Below the pieces are notes generated by a model. The model worked only from the letters and a program-made list of their open reading frames with translations, ran no database searches and was not told the DNA's origin. A stretch of 64,000 bases of DNA from Chrysemys picta bellii (taxonomy: Eukaryota; Chordata; Testudines; Emydidae), in the NCBI RefSeq assembly GCF_011386835.1, contig NC_088795.1:100500434-100564433 (forward strand), read 5' to 3'. Within the stretch, counting starts at the first letter, position 1, and every line of letters begins with the position of its first letter. A program made the translations under genes and the position numbers. Shown one piece after another: positions 35,470-47,323 of the stretch.

Positions 35470-36262
35470 TACAGACAACCCCCCAACCTAAAGCAAATAC
35501 TCACCAGCAACCACACATCACTGAACAAAACCACTAACCCAGGAACCTATCCTTGTAACAAACCCCGATGCCAACTCTGTCCACATATCTATTCAAGTGA
35601 CATCATCATAGGACCTAATCACATCAGCCATACCATCAGGGGCTCGTTCACCTGCACATCTACCAATGTGATATATGCCATCATGTGCCAGCAATGCCCC
35701 TCTGCCATGTACATTGGCCAAACCGGACAGTCTCTACGCAAAAGAATTAATGGACACAAATCTGACATCAGGAATCAAAATACTCAAAAACCAGTGGGAG
35801 AACACTTTAACCTGTCTGGTCAGTGACAGACCTGCGGGTGGCTATATTACAACAGAAAAACTTCAAAAACAGACTCCAAAGAGAGACTGGTGAGCTAGAA
35901 TTGATATGCAAACTAGACACAATCAACTCCGGTTTGAATAAGGACTGGGAATGGCTGAGCCATTACAAACATTGACTCTATCTCCCCTTGTAAGTACTCT
36001 CACACTTATTATCAAACTGTCTGTACTCGGCTAGCTTGATTATCACTTCAAAAGTTTTTTTTTTCTCTTAATTAATTGGCCTCTCAGAGTTGGTAAGACA
36101 ACTCCCACCTGTTTATGCTCTCTGTATGTGTGTATATATATCTCCTCAATATATGTTCCATTCTATATGCATCCGAAGAAGTGGGCTGTAGTCCACAAAA
36201 GCTTATGCTCTAATAAATTTGTTAGTCTCTAAGGTGCCACAAGTACTCCTGTTCTTCTTTTT
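35470..36262 (+). mobile_element. Penelope-like retroelement, 3' part
   Basis: The block contains the C-terminal GIY-YIG endonuclease region followed by a 3' untranslated tail with GAAGAAGTGGGCTGTAGTCC, AAAGCTTATGCTCTAATAAA and GTGCCACAAGTACTCC, the well-known end of reptile Penelope-like elements. The reverse transcriptase is absent (5'-truncated). Upstream words AACCTAAAGCAAATACTCAC and CCACTAACCCAGGAACC belong to the linker before the endonuclease. Confidence 0.88.
35500..35965 (+). pseudogene. GIY-YIG endonuclease remnant of the Penelope-like element
   Basis: In frame with NVIYAIMCQQCPSAMYIGQT (codons around 35,665-35,724), which gives the GIY (IYA) and YIG signatures with the expected spacing, then the basic helix LRKRINGHKSDIR. 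Upstream are paired cysteines of the linker (CQLCPHI). The frame is broken near 35,820-35,830 by a small deletion (NLSG, then a stop); the end resumes in another frame with FKNRLQRET-type sequence and NKDWEWLSHYK. These domains nick target DNA in Penelope-like elements. Inactive here. Confidence 0.85.
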
Positions 36263-36789
36263 TTAGAGATTATAATGTACTACTGCATGAGGATGAGTCA
36301 AATTATGGTGCTTCTTCATCAAACAATAGAAAATAATCCCAATGACAGTTATTATTTTGTGAAACTGAACAATGTGCAAAGTAAGAGAACAGGAAGGACA
36401 GCATTTAAACACTTCATATTTCAAGTCTATCTTCTTTTAGTTATCTTATCCTTCTTAGTGAGCAAACCCTGTGTCTATAGTAAGGAATGTTATCAAAGGC
36501 TTATTTCTACTTGTAATTTGTCACATAACTGTGGTTGCATCACAGTGGTAATTATTTTATAAATCAATTTAAGGTTAATTCATTTTTTTGTAAAAAATCA
36601 ACATCAGGTGACTGAGATATATATCATTGTTTAGTGGAAGCGTTGGCTTTTTAGTTTGTATGTTTTCTTCTTAACTATTACTTGTCGTGTTAATGCTTTT
36701 AGTATGGATTATTGAAAACTGATGTTTAAAATACTCAAGCTCCCACTTTACAGATCTGAAAACTGAGACACTGAAAGTTTGATTTGCAT
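36263..36789. other. No gene seen
   Basis: AT-rich spacer. The 95-codon frame at 36,275-36,562 has no family features. Confidence 0.4.
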
Positions 36790-37000
36790 GATGGTGACTA
36801 TAATCTAGTGGATTAAGCAAGAATCTGGGAGTCAGGAAACCTATATTCCAATCCTGCCTCTGACTTGCTCTGAATGTTAAATTAAAAGCTAATTTACTTG
36901 TCATTAAAAGAGGGGCAATAATATTTGATTAATTCACAGGAGTATTGGAAGATATAGGTAAATGTTTGCAAAATTCAATATGAGTGGGAAGTATTATTAA
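36790..37000 (+). repeat. tRNA-derived SINE, diverged
   Basis: ATAATCTAGTGGATTAAGC (A-box side) and ATTCCAATCCTGCC (B-box side) lie in a tRNA-like head, followed by a body with CATTAAAAGAGGGGCAATAA and a 3' part with AAATGTTTGCAAAATTCAAT. More diverged than the SINEs at 21,330 and 62,381. Confidence 0.5.
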
Positions 37001-38268
37001 AGCAAATCAACAGCAGTCATGGGACAAAACTCAAGACCTCCTAGCTCCCAGCCCGGAGCTCACTTCTACTCCATATAACATTTGCCAAGTACCATCATAA
37101 TCTCTAACTCTTAAAGTTCACAAGTGTGACTTTGAGTAGAAATGGCTTTTTCAAAAAAATTTTGTTTTGTTTTTTTTGCAAACAGAGCAATAACTATTGC
37201 CCAAAATGTAATCGAAATTTTATAGAATTTTGTAAAATATTTCCAAATTTGCAAACGTTTTTGAAAACTCAACGGGAGGTATTTTGCCCAGTTGTAATCT
37301 ACTAGAGTTAGATTAAAAATTATCCTATTCCTGCAATGTGCTTCAAGTAATACAGTCTTGCGGTGATTAAAATACTACCATTTTAGCTTGTACCACTATA
37401 GTTCATTATGACCACAGAATGCAGTATACAATCACCTATAACACCATTGGCTAAATTCTGCTCCCGTTCCTGCGTACATTCAGAGTGACTATTAGCTTCA
37501 CTGGAGTTACCATAGATTAAGACAGGGTCAACTGAGAACTGAGAACAGTATTTGACACAATATTCATGAAGGTCACAGTGAACAGTGACTTCACGCTTTA
37601 TGGTAAAGATGCTTCAAATATATGAAGTCGGGGCAAAGTTGTTTCTAAAACGTATAACACCTAAAGGCTTCAGATATAGCAACAGAAACTCCCTCAATCA
37701 GATAGAAATTGATCAGATATGACCAGAGGTAACAGTAGCAATTAATGAAGTGACAACAGTAAAAGTTTTTCTCTGTGCACATCTAATTCGGGGGTGGGGA
37801 GCGTACAACTGATTTGCTCCCATCAGTGCCAAATCACATGAAATCTCAGTGTGTTCACTCAGTCTTGTTAGAAATCAGGGACCATACAGAGACTCGGTGT
37901 TTTATTAATATTAGCACCACCAAGTCCCCATCACAGTCACTGTGGCGCCCTTTTAACTACAGTGTCCTTCAGCCCTTTCTCCAGGAAAAGTCTCTCCAAC
38001 CAGAGACTCAGCTTCCCATGGGCTCTCTTAGCCAGCCCCAACACTTCCTTCCTGTGCTTTTAACTAGCCTCCCCGGCTGGTGAGATAATTAGCTCCTCAT
38101 TTTATTAATCCCCAGTCTTCTTAGGCAATTAAGTACTCTCCTCCTCCACCAAGTCTTTTGTGGTGGAGCTAATTATTGCTTAAGTGATCAGAGTGTGGGG
38201 TCAGCAACTGGCTCTCGGTACTCTGTCACAGACTCATACACAGGACCAAAGTGGAAACCAGTGGGAAA
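37001..38268. other. No gene seen; possible LTR-like block 37,800-38,240
   Basis: A B-box-like antisense word occurs near 37,035. The block from about 37,800 to 38,240, with CTCGGTGTTTTATTAATATT and GATAATTAGCTCCTC, resembles an antisense LTR, but its ends and duplications were not found. No coding signal. Confidence 0.3.
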
Positions 38269-39181
38269 TAGGGTTGCCAGGCGTATAGTTTTCAACCGAA
38301 CGCCAGGTCAAAAAGGGACCCTGGTGGCTCCAGTCAGCACCACTGACTGGACTGTTAAAAGTCCAGTCGGTGGCGCACCGGGAGCCGGGGCTGAGGCAGG
38401 CTGACTACCTGCCCTAGCTCCATGTGGCTCCTGGAAGCGGCTGCCAGGTCCCTGCGGCCCCTAGGTTCTGGGGCAGCCAGGGACTGGGAGGCTCCACTCA
38501 TTGCCCCTACCCCAAGTGCCAGCTCCACAGCTCCCAGAAAATGCGACCAATGGGAGCTGTGGAGGGGCAGTGCCTGCAGGCGCGAAGGCACCGCGCATAG
38601 CCTCCCTGGCCGCCCATGTGCCTAGAGGCCACAGGGACCTGGCGGCCACTTCCTTGGAGACGCAGTAAGCGCTGACGGGACCTTGCACCCCTCCCACAAC
38701 CCAACCCCCTGCCCCAGCCCAGAATCTCCTTCTGTGCCCCAAATCCCTTATCCCTGGTCCCATCCCCAGCTGGAGCCCTCACCCCCCCCCTTTACCCCAA
38801 CCCCAAAGCCCAGCCTGGAGCCCCCTCCTGCACCCCAAATTCCTCATCCCTGGCCCCATCCCCAGCCAGAGCCCTCACTCCCTGCATCCCAACCTCCTGG
38901 CCCAGCCCAGAGCCCCCTCCTGTACCCCAAACCCCTCATCCTTGGCCCCATCCCCAGCTGGAGCCCTCACCCCCCCCCGCCCCAGCCCAGAATCCCCTCC
39001 TGCACCTCAACCCCATACCCTAGCCCAGTGAAAGTGAGTGAGGGTGGAGAAGAGTGAGTGACGGAGGGAGAGGGAAGGGAGTGAGCGGGCAGGGAAAAAT
39101 GGGTGGGGCATAAGCAGGGCCTTGGAGAAGGTGCGGGGCAGGGGTGTTCAGTTTTGTGTGATTAGAAAGTTAGCAACCCTA
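38269..39181. mobile_element. Non-autonomous hAT-type element, TAGGGTTGCCA ends
   Basis: Ends TAGGGTTGCCAGG and, inverted, TAGGGTTGCTAAC, flanked by a perfect 8-bp duplication GTGGGAAA (38,261-38,268 and 39,182-39,189). The interior is C- and G-rich with a minisatellite and encodes nothing supported; overlapping frames on both strands at 38,355-39,057 are compositional. Its ends and general build resemble the element at 4,454-5,662. Confidence 0.88.
38755..39015. repeat. C-rich minisatellite, about 93-bp period
   Basis: CATCCCCAGCTGGAGCCCTC and a variant with CCAGAG recur three times at about 93-bp spacing, each with nearby CCCAGCCCAGA and CCCCTCCTG phrases. It lies inside the hAT-type element. 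Confidence 0.7.
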
Positions 39182-39369
39182 GTGGGAAACCTACCTAAAT
39201 GTAAGTTAAAGTTCTCATTTAAACATCCAAACATGTCCTAATAAGTTTCTTCTGTTTGAAAATACCCTGAAGAGGGGAATCCTGAAGGCCCTCAACAACC
39301 TTATTTGTGTTTCTTCAAAAGGTAACAGATCCCAGTAAAGTTCAGTGAAAAAGGAAACTGACAATTAGA

Positions 39370-39830
39370 ACAGGTCCAAAAAAAGAAAAAAGAGCCATAA
39401 AAATGATTTGAAGTCTTGAAAAATGCCCTATGGTGAGAGACTTAAGAAGTTCAGGCCACTAAGATGATCAAAGGGTAAGATGTGACTTGATCATGTTCTA
39501 TAAGTAGCTACATAGGAAGAAGATTTCTGATAGGAGAGAGATTTACTCAAGCAGACAAAGATCCAGTGGCCGCCAAACTGCAGACATATTTAAATTGGAA
39601 ATAAGGAACAAAGGCTTAATGGTGAGGGCAATTAACAATTGCGACAACTTATTAAGGCTTGTAATGCAATCTCCATCATTCAACGTTTTAAATCCAGACT
39701 GAATGGCTTTCTATAAGATTTATCCAGAAGTTATGAGGACTCGTACAGAAATTACTGGGTGAAATTCTATGGCCTGTATTATGCAGGAGGTCAGACTAAA
39801 TGACCATAGTGGTCTTTCTTTATCTTAAAA
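39370..39830 (+). mobile_element. 3' end of the second CR1 lineage
   Basis: Plus-strand C-terminal LINE remnant (AGAGCCATAAAAATGATTTG, GTGACTTGATCATGTTCTAT) ending in the lineage's tail TTCTATGGCCTGTATTATGC and GGAGGTCAGACTAAATGACC. Frames are broken. It gives the sense counterpart of the antisense tail at 28,390-28,670. Confidence 0.75.
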
Positions 39831-40889
39831 CCCAGGTAAAAATCAGTCATTTTCCCTGAGGTGTACAAGTCGGTAATATGAAGCGGACAAAACCATTGCA
39901 CCAGAGGCCAAATGGTACGATAAAAGATGATTAATTGAACCCAGCAAGAAACATATCACTTTACTCACAAAAGCCAACATCAGTAAGTTACTTAATGGCT
40001 GAAGATTAACATCTGGGGCTGGATGCTCAAAAGGAATTAGGAGCTCAGTTTAGGCACCTAAGTGCCACTTTTGGCTCCACAGTGATGCCCAAAACCTCCC
40101 CCCGAACGCTGTAGGCGACTGAACACAGTCAGTGCCTAGACTAGGCTTTCATGGTTAAAGTTCCCTAAGCACATAAATTGTCACTGGTAAAGTGCCCTCC
40201 GTATCTTAGCGCCCACTCATGGGCACATGCACTGCTACCTTACTCCAGGAGTCTGGGTGCCTCTCTCATCCCTCAGCCCCAGAGTAATGCTCAAAACACC
40301 TGGGGATAGACGTCCACACACCTATCATGTCTGAAGGGCCTGATCTAGTAAGTGTGTGCAGACCACGCCTAACACCTGATTTCTCCCCACCACCACGGGG
40401 CAGAATGAAGGGCACCGATGAGTACACAGCCCCCCAGTCCACACATAGATGCCACATAGGGGCCACAGAGAAGTATAAGGTGAGTGAGAGAGAGGTGTCT
40501 AGCCTGAGCCAATGAAACAGAGAGTAAGAGACAGCAATTCAGGGACCCAGCAGACTAGATAGAGCTAGATGTAGGGTGCAGATGGGAATGGGGATTGGGT
40601 TAGTATGTAGGTGGACAAAGCAGAGGTTAAGGACAGCTGGGGTAAACAGCTAAGGAGGAGAAGGGGAACCACCGATAGAGCAGGGAAGCAGAGAGGGTAT
40701 CCTAGGGAGGGAGACGGACAACTTGGATTAAGCTAGAGAGGGGGGAAGGACAACTGTAGGTGGAAGAGGGTGAGGGAGGGGGAACGGCTGCTTGGCAGAG
40801 AAGGGCCAACTAGACCTACACCAATGATGAGCAACAGCACATTCATGCTGCAGTACTGTCTCCAGCAGCAGTATCAAGATGGGGAGCAG

Positions 40890-41520
40890 AGGCAGAGGTG
40901 CCCCACCCTGAGCCCCAGTCCAAGCCTGATGGCAGCTGGCTATGCTGCAACTTCCTGGGCCTTTTATGGGGGACATGTATGCAGTGCTACCATTTGGACC
41001 CAGACACAGTGCCACACCAATGCAACATGCTGCACAACAGTCTCACCATCACCACACACAGGAGCCATGCATCTTTCATCTCCATGCGGATCAGCATAGC
41101 CCTGGCCGCACTGTCCTCAGGTCAACAAGTCACTGCCCAGACCATCAACATCGCCTCGACCCTGGCCTTCAAGGTACTACAACAGTTTCTGGAGGCCACC
41201 ATCAACCACGGGGGAGAATACAATCAGCTCCGACCCAGCCACCCAAAGGTGAAATATGCTAGATTTTCCCCTTACTGCAGCCTTCCCACACATGCTGTGG
41301 CTGGTGGATGGCACGTATGTTACTATCAGAAAACCCCAGCACAAGGCACATGTCTACATCTCCAGGCATTGAATGGATGCCATGAAAATGATGGTCATCA
41401 ACAATGCACATCTCAAATGCCACTATTATTTACACTTGCCGATCAGAGGTGAGCACCATCACCAGACACCCGTGAGTGCCAACCTTGAGGACCTCCCCTG
41501 GATTCACATTGTGTAATGCA
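40890..41520 (+). pseudogene. Decayed Harbinger (DDE_Tnp_4-like) transposase
   Basis: The frame open from 40,898 gives HLDPDTVPHQCNMLHNSL and ISIALAALSSGQQVTAQTIN, matching in layout the helical N-terminal part of HARBI1-type transposases (compare KRVAIALWKLATPDSYRSVG in the intact copy). After a frameshift before 41,292 it continues MLWLVDGTYVTIRKPQHKAH and VYISRH, with the first catalytic aspartate at 41,307-41,309, then a stop and MDAMKMMVINNAHLK. The second aspartate and the glutamate zones are not recognisable. Family assignment rests on the VDGT motif in context and on the Harbinger-like ends around it. Confidence 0.55.
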
Positions 41521-41942
41521 TAAAACAGATACTTTCATTGACCTGCTCTCCTGGAACAGGGAAGGGGGAGGTGGGTTGGAGGGGGCTAGAGCAGAGGATG
41601 AAGGGAAACAGAACCTTCCTGCTTGGTCATTGTGGCTCGTGCCTTTGCAGTGGTGTAAGTACCTTACCCAGCCAGCGGCCTTCTGTAACTGATGACCCAT
41701 AAAGTGCTTTCCAATGTTTTCTTGAATCTGTCCTACTTCTATTACTTATGGCATGGCCAGTGAGTGATCCACATGGTGTCCAGCTACCCAATCTCCAGCA
41801 CTGCCAGGGGAGAGAGGGTGATCATTGCCACTCTCAGATGTTTGGGGAGCTGGGACACCCAGGCTTTCCCAATACTGGACCTCCCCTTCACCTAGCAATC
41901 ATCTGCAAGGCAACCTTAGCCTGCTTCCAAATACCAAAGCCC

Positions 41943-44908
41943 TGAGGTAAGTGGGGAAATGGGATCCTGGGAGGAAGCACAAGCAGGAGAGCGCAAGAGG
42001 GGAGGACTCCTGTCTCATGCTGAGAAAGAGGGACGATCATTGAGTTATCTTAAGTGCCTATACACAAATGCAAGAAGCCTGGGAAACAAGCAGGGAGAAC
42101 TGGAAGTCCTGGCACAGTCAGGGAACTATGATGTGATTGGAATAACAGAGACTTGGTGGGATAACTCACATGACTGGAGTACTGTCATGGATGGATATAA
42201 ACTGTTCAGGAAGGACAGGCAGGGCAGAAAAGGTGGGGGAGTTGCATTGTATGTAAGAGAGGAGTATAACTGCTCAGAGCTCCGGTATGATACTGCAGAA
42301 AAACCTGAGAGTCTCTGGATAAAGTTGAGAAGTGTGAGCAACAAGGGTGGTGTCATGGTTGGAGTCTGCTATAGACCACCAGACCAGGGGGATGAGGTGG
42401 ACGAGGCTTTCTTCTGGCAACTAGCAGAAGTTGCTAGATCGCAGGCCCTGGTTCTCATGGGAGACTTTAATCACCCTGATATCTGCTGGGAGAGCAATAC
42501 AGCGGTGCACAGGCAATCCAGGAAATTTTTGGAAAGCGTAGGGGACAATTTCCTGGTGCAAGTGCTGGAGGAACCAACTAGGGGCAAAGCTTTTCTTGAC
42601 CTGCTGCTCACAAACAGGGAAGAACTAGTAGGGGAAGCAAAAGTGGATGGGAACCTGGGAGGCAGTGACCATGAGATGGTCGAGTTCAGGATCCTGACAC
42701 AAGGAAGAAAGGAGAGCAGCAGAATATGGACCCTGGACTTCAGAAAAGCAGACTTTGACTCCCTCAGGGAACAGATGGGCAGGATCCCCTGGGAGAATAA
42801 CATGAAGGGCAAAGGGGTCCAGGAGAGCTGGCTGTATTTTAAAGAATCCTTATTGAGGTTGCAGGAACAAACCATCCCGATGTGTAGAAAGAATAGTAAA
42901 TATGGCAGGCGACCAGCTTGGCTAAACAGTGAAATCCTTGCTGATCTTAAACGCAAAAAAGAGGCTTATAAGAAGTGGAAGATTGGACAAATGACCAGGG
43001 AGGAGTATAAAAATATTGCTCAGGCGTGCAGGAGTGAAATCAGGAAGGCCAAATCACACTTGGAGTTGCAGTTAGCAAGAGATGTTAAGAGTAACAAGAA
43101 GGGTTTCTTCAGGTATGTTAGCAACAAGAAGAAAATCAAGGAAAGTGTGGGCCCCTTACTGAATGAGGGAGGCAACCTAGTGACCGAGGATGTGGAAAAA
43201 GCTAATGTACTCAATGATTTTTTTGCCTCTGTCTTCACGCACAAGGTCAGCTCCCAGATTGCTGCACTGGGCAGTACAGCATGGGGAGAAGGTGACCAGC
43301 CCTCTGTGGAGAAAGAAGTGGTTCGGGACTATTTAGAAAAACTGGACGTGCACAAGTCCATGGGGCCGGATGCGCTGCATCCGAGGGTGCTAAAGGAGTT
43401 GGCGGGTGAGATTGCAGAGCCATTAGCCATTATTTTTGAAAACTCATGGCGATCGGGGGAGGTCCCAGATGACTGGAAAAAGGCTAATGTAGTGCCCATC
43501 TTTAAAAAAGGGAAGAAGGAGGATCCGGGGAACTACAGGCCAGTCAGCCTCACCTCAGTCCCTGGAAAAATTATGGAGCAGGTCCTCAAGGAATCAATTA
43601 TGAAACATTTAGAGGAAAGGAAAGTGATCAGGAACAGTCAGCATGGATTCACGAAGGGGAAGTCGTGCCTGACTAACCTAATTGCCTTCTATGAGGAGAT
43701 AACTGGCTCTGTGGATGAGGGGAAAGCAGTGGATGTGTTATTTCTTGACTTTAGCAAAGCTTTTGATACTGTCTCCCACAGTATTCTTGCCACCAAGTTA
43801 AAGAAGTATGGGCTGGATGAATGGACTGTAAGGTGGATAGAAAGCTGGCTAGATCGTCGGGCTCAACGGGTAGTGATCAATGGCTCCATGTCTAGTTGGC
43901 AGCCGGTTTCAAGTGGAGTGCCCCAAGGGTCGGTCCTGGGGCCGGTTTTGTTTAATATCTTTATTAATGATCTGGAGGATGGTGTGGACTGCACTCTCAG
44001 CAAGTTTGCAGATGACACTAAACTAGGAGGCGTGGTAGATACACTAGAGGGTAGGGATCGGATACAGAGGGACCTAGACAAATTAGAGGATTGGGCAGAA
44101 AAAAACCTGATGAGGTTCAACAAGGACAAGTGCAGAGTCCTGCACTTAGGACGGAAGAATCCCATGCACTGCTACAGACTAGGGACCGAATGGCTAGGTA
44201 GCAGTTCGGCTGAAAAGGACCTAGGGGTCACAGTGGACGAGAAGCTGGATATGAGTCAACAGTGTGCTCTTGTTGCCAAGAAGGCTAACGGCATTTTGGG
44301 CTGTATAAGTAGGGGCATTGCCAGCAGATCGAGGAACGTGATCGTTCCCCTTTATTCGACATTGGTGAGGCCTCATCTGGAATACTGTGTCCAGTTTTGG
44401 GCCCCACACTACAAGAAGGATGTGGAAAAATTGGAAAGAGTCCAGCGGAGGGCAACAAAAATGATTAGGGGTCTGGAGCATGTGACTTATGAGGAGAGGC
44501 TGAGAGAACTGGGATTGTTTAGTCTCCAGAAGAGAAGAATGAGGGGGGATTTGATAGCAGCCTTCAACTACCTGAAGGGGGGTTCCAAAGAGGATGGAGC
44601 TCGGCTGTTCTCAGTGGTGGCAGATGACAGAACAAGGAGCAATGGTCTCAAGTTGCGGTGGGGGAAGTCCAGGTTGGATATCAGGAAAAACTATTTCACT
44701 AGGAGGGTGGTGAAACACTGGAATGCGTTACCTAGGGAGGTGGTGGAGTCTCCTTCCTTGGAGGTTTTTAAGGCCCGGCTTGACAAAGCCCTGGCTGGGA
44801 TGATTTAGCTGGGAATTGGTTCTGCTTTGAGCAGGGGGTTGGACTAGATGACCTCTTGAGGTCCCTTCCAACTCTGATATTCTATGATTCTATGATTCTA
44901 TGATTCTA
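41943..44908 (+). mobile_element. CR1 LINE with complete ORF2
   Basis: Contains the uninterrupted ORF2 at 41,959-44,808, a very short 3' region of about 100 bases with GGTTGGACTAGATGACCTC, and the (TATGATTC)n tail at 44,878-44,908. ORF1 is absent, so the copy is 5'-truncated at or just before ORF2; the left limit is approximate. A possible AAGCC duplication lies near 41,937 and 44,909, but it is too short to be relied on. It has inserted in the old Harbinger-like element. Confidence 0.9.
41959..44808 (+). CDS. CR1 ORF2 protein: endonuclease and reverse transcriptase
   Basis: A 949-codon open frame with no internal stop. ORF2 proteins nick target DNA and copy the LINE RNA at the nick. The N-terminal APE-type endonuclease shows N37 (YTNARS), E64 (TETWW), CYRPP, D169 (GDFNHPD) and the SDHE box with D237 and H238. 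The reverse transcriptase shows NYRPVSL, D597 ([10 protein letters not shown]), PQGSVLGP at 655-662 and the FADD box with D685 and D686. The C-terminal part contains [11 protein letters not shown]. All expected catalytic residues are present. The first ATG is the furthest upstream in frame, but the native start may lie elsewhere because the 5' end is truncated. No ORF1 partner is present. The upstream pseudogene is in the host element and unrelated. Confidence 0.95.
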   Translation: MGSWEEAQAGERKRGGLLSHAEKEGRSLSYLKCLYTNARSLGNKQGELEVLAQSGNYDVIGITETWWDNSHDWSTVMDGYKLFRKDRQGRKGGGVALYVREEYNCSELRYDTAEKPESLWIKLRSVSNKGGVMVGVCYRPPDQGDEVDEAFFWQLAEVARSQALVLMGDFNHPDICWESNTAVHRQSRKFLESVGDNFLVQVLEEPTRGKAFLDLLLTNREELVGEAKVDGNLGGSDHEMVEFRILTQGRKESSRIWTLDFRKADFDSLREQMGRIPWENNMKGKGVQESWLYFKESLLRLQEQTIPMCRKNSKYGRRPAWLNSEILADLKRKKEAYKKWKIGQMTREEYKNIAQACRSEIRKAKSHLELQLARDVKSNKKGFFRYVSNKKKIKESVGPLLNEGGNLVTEDVEKANVLNDFFASVFTHKVSSQIAALGSTAWGEGDQPSVEKEVVRDYLEKLDVHKSMGPDALHPRVLKELAGEIAEPLAIIFENSWRSGEVPDDWKKANVVPIFKKGKKEDPGNYRPVSLTSVPGKIMEQVLKESIMKHLEERKVIRNSQHGFTKGKSCLTNLIAFYEEITGSVDEGKAVDVLFLDFSKAFDTVSHSILATKLKKYGLDEWTVRWIESWLDRRAQRVVINGSMSSWQPVSSGVPQGSVLGPVLFNIFINDLEDGVDCTLSKFADDTKLGGVVDTLEGRDRIQRDLDKLEDWAEKNLMRFNKDKCRVLHLGRKNPMHCYRLGTEWLGSSSAEKDLGVTVDEKLDMSQQCALVAKKANGILGCISRGIASRSRNVIVPLYSTLVRPHLEYCVQFWAPHYKKDVEKLERVQRRATKMIRGLEHVTYEERLRELGLFSLQKRRMRGDLIAAFNYLKGGSKEDGARLFSVVADDRTRSNGLKLRWGKSRLDIRKNYFTRRVVKHWNALPREVVESPSLEVFKARLDKALAGMI

Positions 44909-46850
44909 AGCCTCCCCTTCTTCTTAATGTCCTCCAGTCCCTGTGACCTCCCAGGGCATTGACCCAGGAGCTGCCTCCAATGCCTGTCACTATCAGCGGA
45001 GCTCCATTCCTGAGGCCAGGCATGGGTGAGTTCCTCAGCATGGGCTGCCATAAAGTTGTTAATGGTTTCAGTTTCAGGCTCAGTGAAATTAGGCCTACAC
45101 TCAGCATGCCACCACCTCCACCCTTGTGCCCAGTGGCTGCTCCCTTGCTCTGGGACCTGGGACTTTTCATGCTGGTGCTGGGGTACAGACCAGTTAGGAC
45201 CCAGGCTTCAGCTTTATTGAGTGGTCAAAAGTGGTACTGTACAGTGACTTCCTGAGCCCATGCTTGTGTGTGCTGCTGAAACCTGATCCTTTCTCAGCAC
45301 AGAGCAACTGTGTAATGCCCAGGTCCAGCCGCTTGTGTGCTACTAAGCATCTCTCTCTGCCATAGGCAGTTAAGTAGTTGCTGAACTCCTACCTTGTTTG
45401 GCTGCATCTCTCTCTCTACAGACTGGCAGCACGCCAGCCTGACCGGGAGCTGGGCGCTGGGTTGCACAGCAACCAACAGCTGGCACTGAGCCCAGTTGTA
45501 GAGTAATGCAAGACATTCTGGCAGCAGGCGGAAGGGAAGAGGGAGGACTACCCAGGCCTGGGAGTTTTGAAGCAAAGGATTGCTCTTTGTTGAGGGTCAG
45601 GATGTCAGGGGACCCCTTTCCCTGACACAGATTTGTGTCTCCCCACATTCATACTTATCTTTTCCTATGGCTGTGTATGGCCCTGATGGAGTGGTGGGGT
45701 TCCCCAGCTGGGTCCCGTGGAAGGGGGTGGGCTGTGCCTGTTTGATGCTGTGTCCAGGTGTATGACTCCTGTTCTTCCCCTGCTCATTCTGTCCACAGCA
45801 CTGGTGAGTATTATGGTGCTGGGCGTCCTATTGTGTTGTTCTGTGGGAGCTATGTATTGTGGGAGGGGCAGTGTTTGGGGTGCACGGGCCAGGGTGGCAG
45901 GGGTGTCTGGTGGGGGTGTTGTTTTGGAGAGTGGGCAGGGGCCATCTGTGCTGTCTTCCCTGCCAGCCTGAGGCTGCCATGTGGTCCCAGAGTGTGTGTT
46001 TCAGCATAGAAATGAGTTGATGGTGGATTTTTGCAGTGGCCAGCTGGCACTGTGACAGACATTTGGATCACCAGGTCCTCTAGGGCAGTGACTAGTCATA
46101 GAGGGCGAACAGCCTTATTACAGCTGCCATGATAGGAGACAGCACCCCTCCCTATGAAGACCAGATCAGGGAAGACCATTATCTTAAACTGCTCTAATGC
46201 ATAGGTCCTCTGCTGCCAGAAGGTGCAGGGCTTTTCTGATGTTCCCTGGAATGTGACTGAGTGTGACTTCTGCTAGAATGTGCCTTGGCTGGATCTGCCA
46301 GGTTGCTGAGCCTGTGGAAAAGGGATAAGGCAGTAGGTATGTGTGTATGGAGTTTCCCTTGTTCACACCTTGGTTACTTTGCCTTCCTCCTTGTGTCTGA
46401 GGCTACATGTTTCTCCAGTGATTTGGAAGGATTTTTAAACTCACCACATGTACAGTCAGTTGTCTGTGTATCTAGAGTACTGGAGCAGCGGAGCTGCTTG
46501 ACAGTCAAGTGAAATGGTGTTTTTTGAGAGAAGCGGGTGTCTGCTTAGTTGGTGTCCTTGCGATTTCATGTTTTAAGATAGCAGTTTTTAGGGGGTTCTG
46601 TACGTGTCCGTCTGATTACATTAGAGCTGACTTGCAGTGGGTCTATTGCTCTCCTTGACATTCAGAGGTGGAGAGGCTGTCATGTGCATGTCAGTCAAGG
46701 CTGCCGTGTGTGGGCCTTGCCAAGTCTCCGGGCTGGAGTGAACACATCCTCACAGATATTTACTTCTGACTTCCATTGACATCAATGGCAGTTAGTCACC
46801 TACATACCATTGACCATCTGGCCAATGGAACCTCACTTGGTTTTCTTCCG
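44909..46850. other. Interior of the old Harbinger-like element, no gene seen
   Basis: Sequence between the CR1 tail and the right arm. Short frames on both strands (for example 45,294-45,575 minus and 45,717-45,971 plus) overlap and show no Myb, DDE or other motif. If a second transposon gene existed here it is no longer readable by eye. Confidence 0.45.
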
Positions 46851-47021
46851 AGCACCGTTTGGTAAAGCGTCTCTCTCTCCCCATTCATACCATGGGAGCC
46901 TAAGAGGCTAACTCAGGCTTTGAGCAGCTCCATGCTGTTCCTGTGATATTTTTAGCAGCCTAACAGGCAGTATGACGCTCAGTGTCACAACACCTAAATC
47001 CTTTCAAGCATCCAGCCCCTG

Positions 47022-47323
47022 CTCCATAGGAATACTGCTCAGATGAGAGTAGAAATGGATGTTACTGATGCCTTGAACTCTTGGCTAACCAGAAGTTGAA
47101 ACAGATAGACTGAATGGAGACTCTTTCAAACCCCTGGAGAAACTTCACCAGATGAATCATCCAGACTGTTAAGATGTTTTAATGTCAAATTGCATATATT
47201 TAAATTTATCCATACAGACGCACTTTGGTTTAAATCTTGGTCCTTTTCAAGTCCATGGAAGCTTAGCCATGGACTTCAGCTGAAACAGGATTTAGCCTTT
47301 TTAACATTTAGAATGGAAACATT
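47022..47323. other. Spacer
   Basis: No feature recognised. Confidence 0.35.

Larger units (their letters stand above)
40016..47018 (+). mobile_element. Old Harbinger-like element, GGGCTGGATGC ends, interrupted by CR1
   Basis: Left end GGGCTGGATGCTCAAAAGGA (40,016) and, inverted, right end GGGCTGGATGCTTGAAAGGA (from 47,018) match at 18 of 20 positions, and the similarity extends inward (AATTAGG, ATTTAGG). CTG flanks both sides (40,013-40,015 and 47,019-47,021), a 3-bp duplication as in PIF/Harbinger. Inside are a decayed transposase with a VDGT motif and a 3-kb CR1 insertion; without the CR1 the element would be about 4 kb. No second (Myb-like) gene could be made out in 44,909-46,850. Confidence 0.7.

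Noticed and set aside
38355..39057. Proline-rich and glycine-rich frames
   Set aside because: Direct consequence of the 93-bp C-rich minisatellite.
45294..45648. Possible second (Myb-like) gene of the old Harbinger-like element
   Set aside because: Neither of the two overlapping minus-strand frames shows the tryptophan pattern or basic helices of a Myb/SANT domain.
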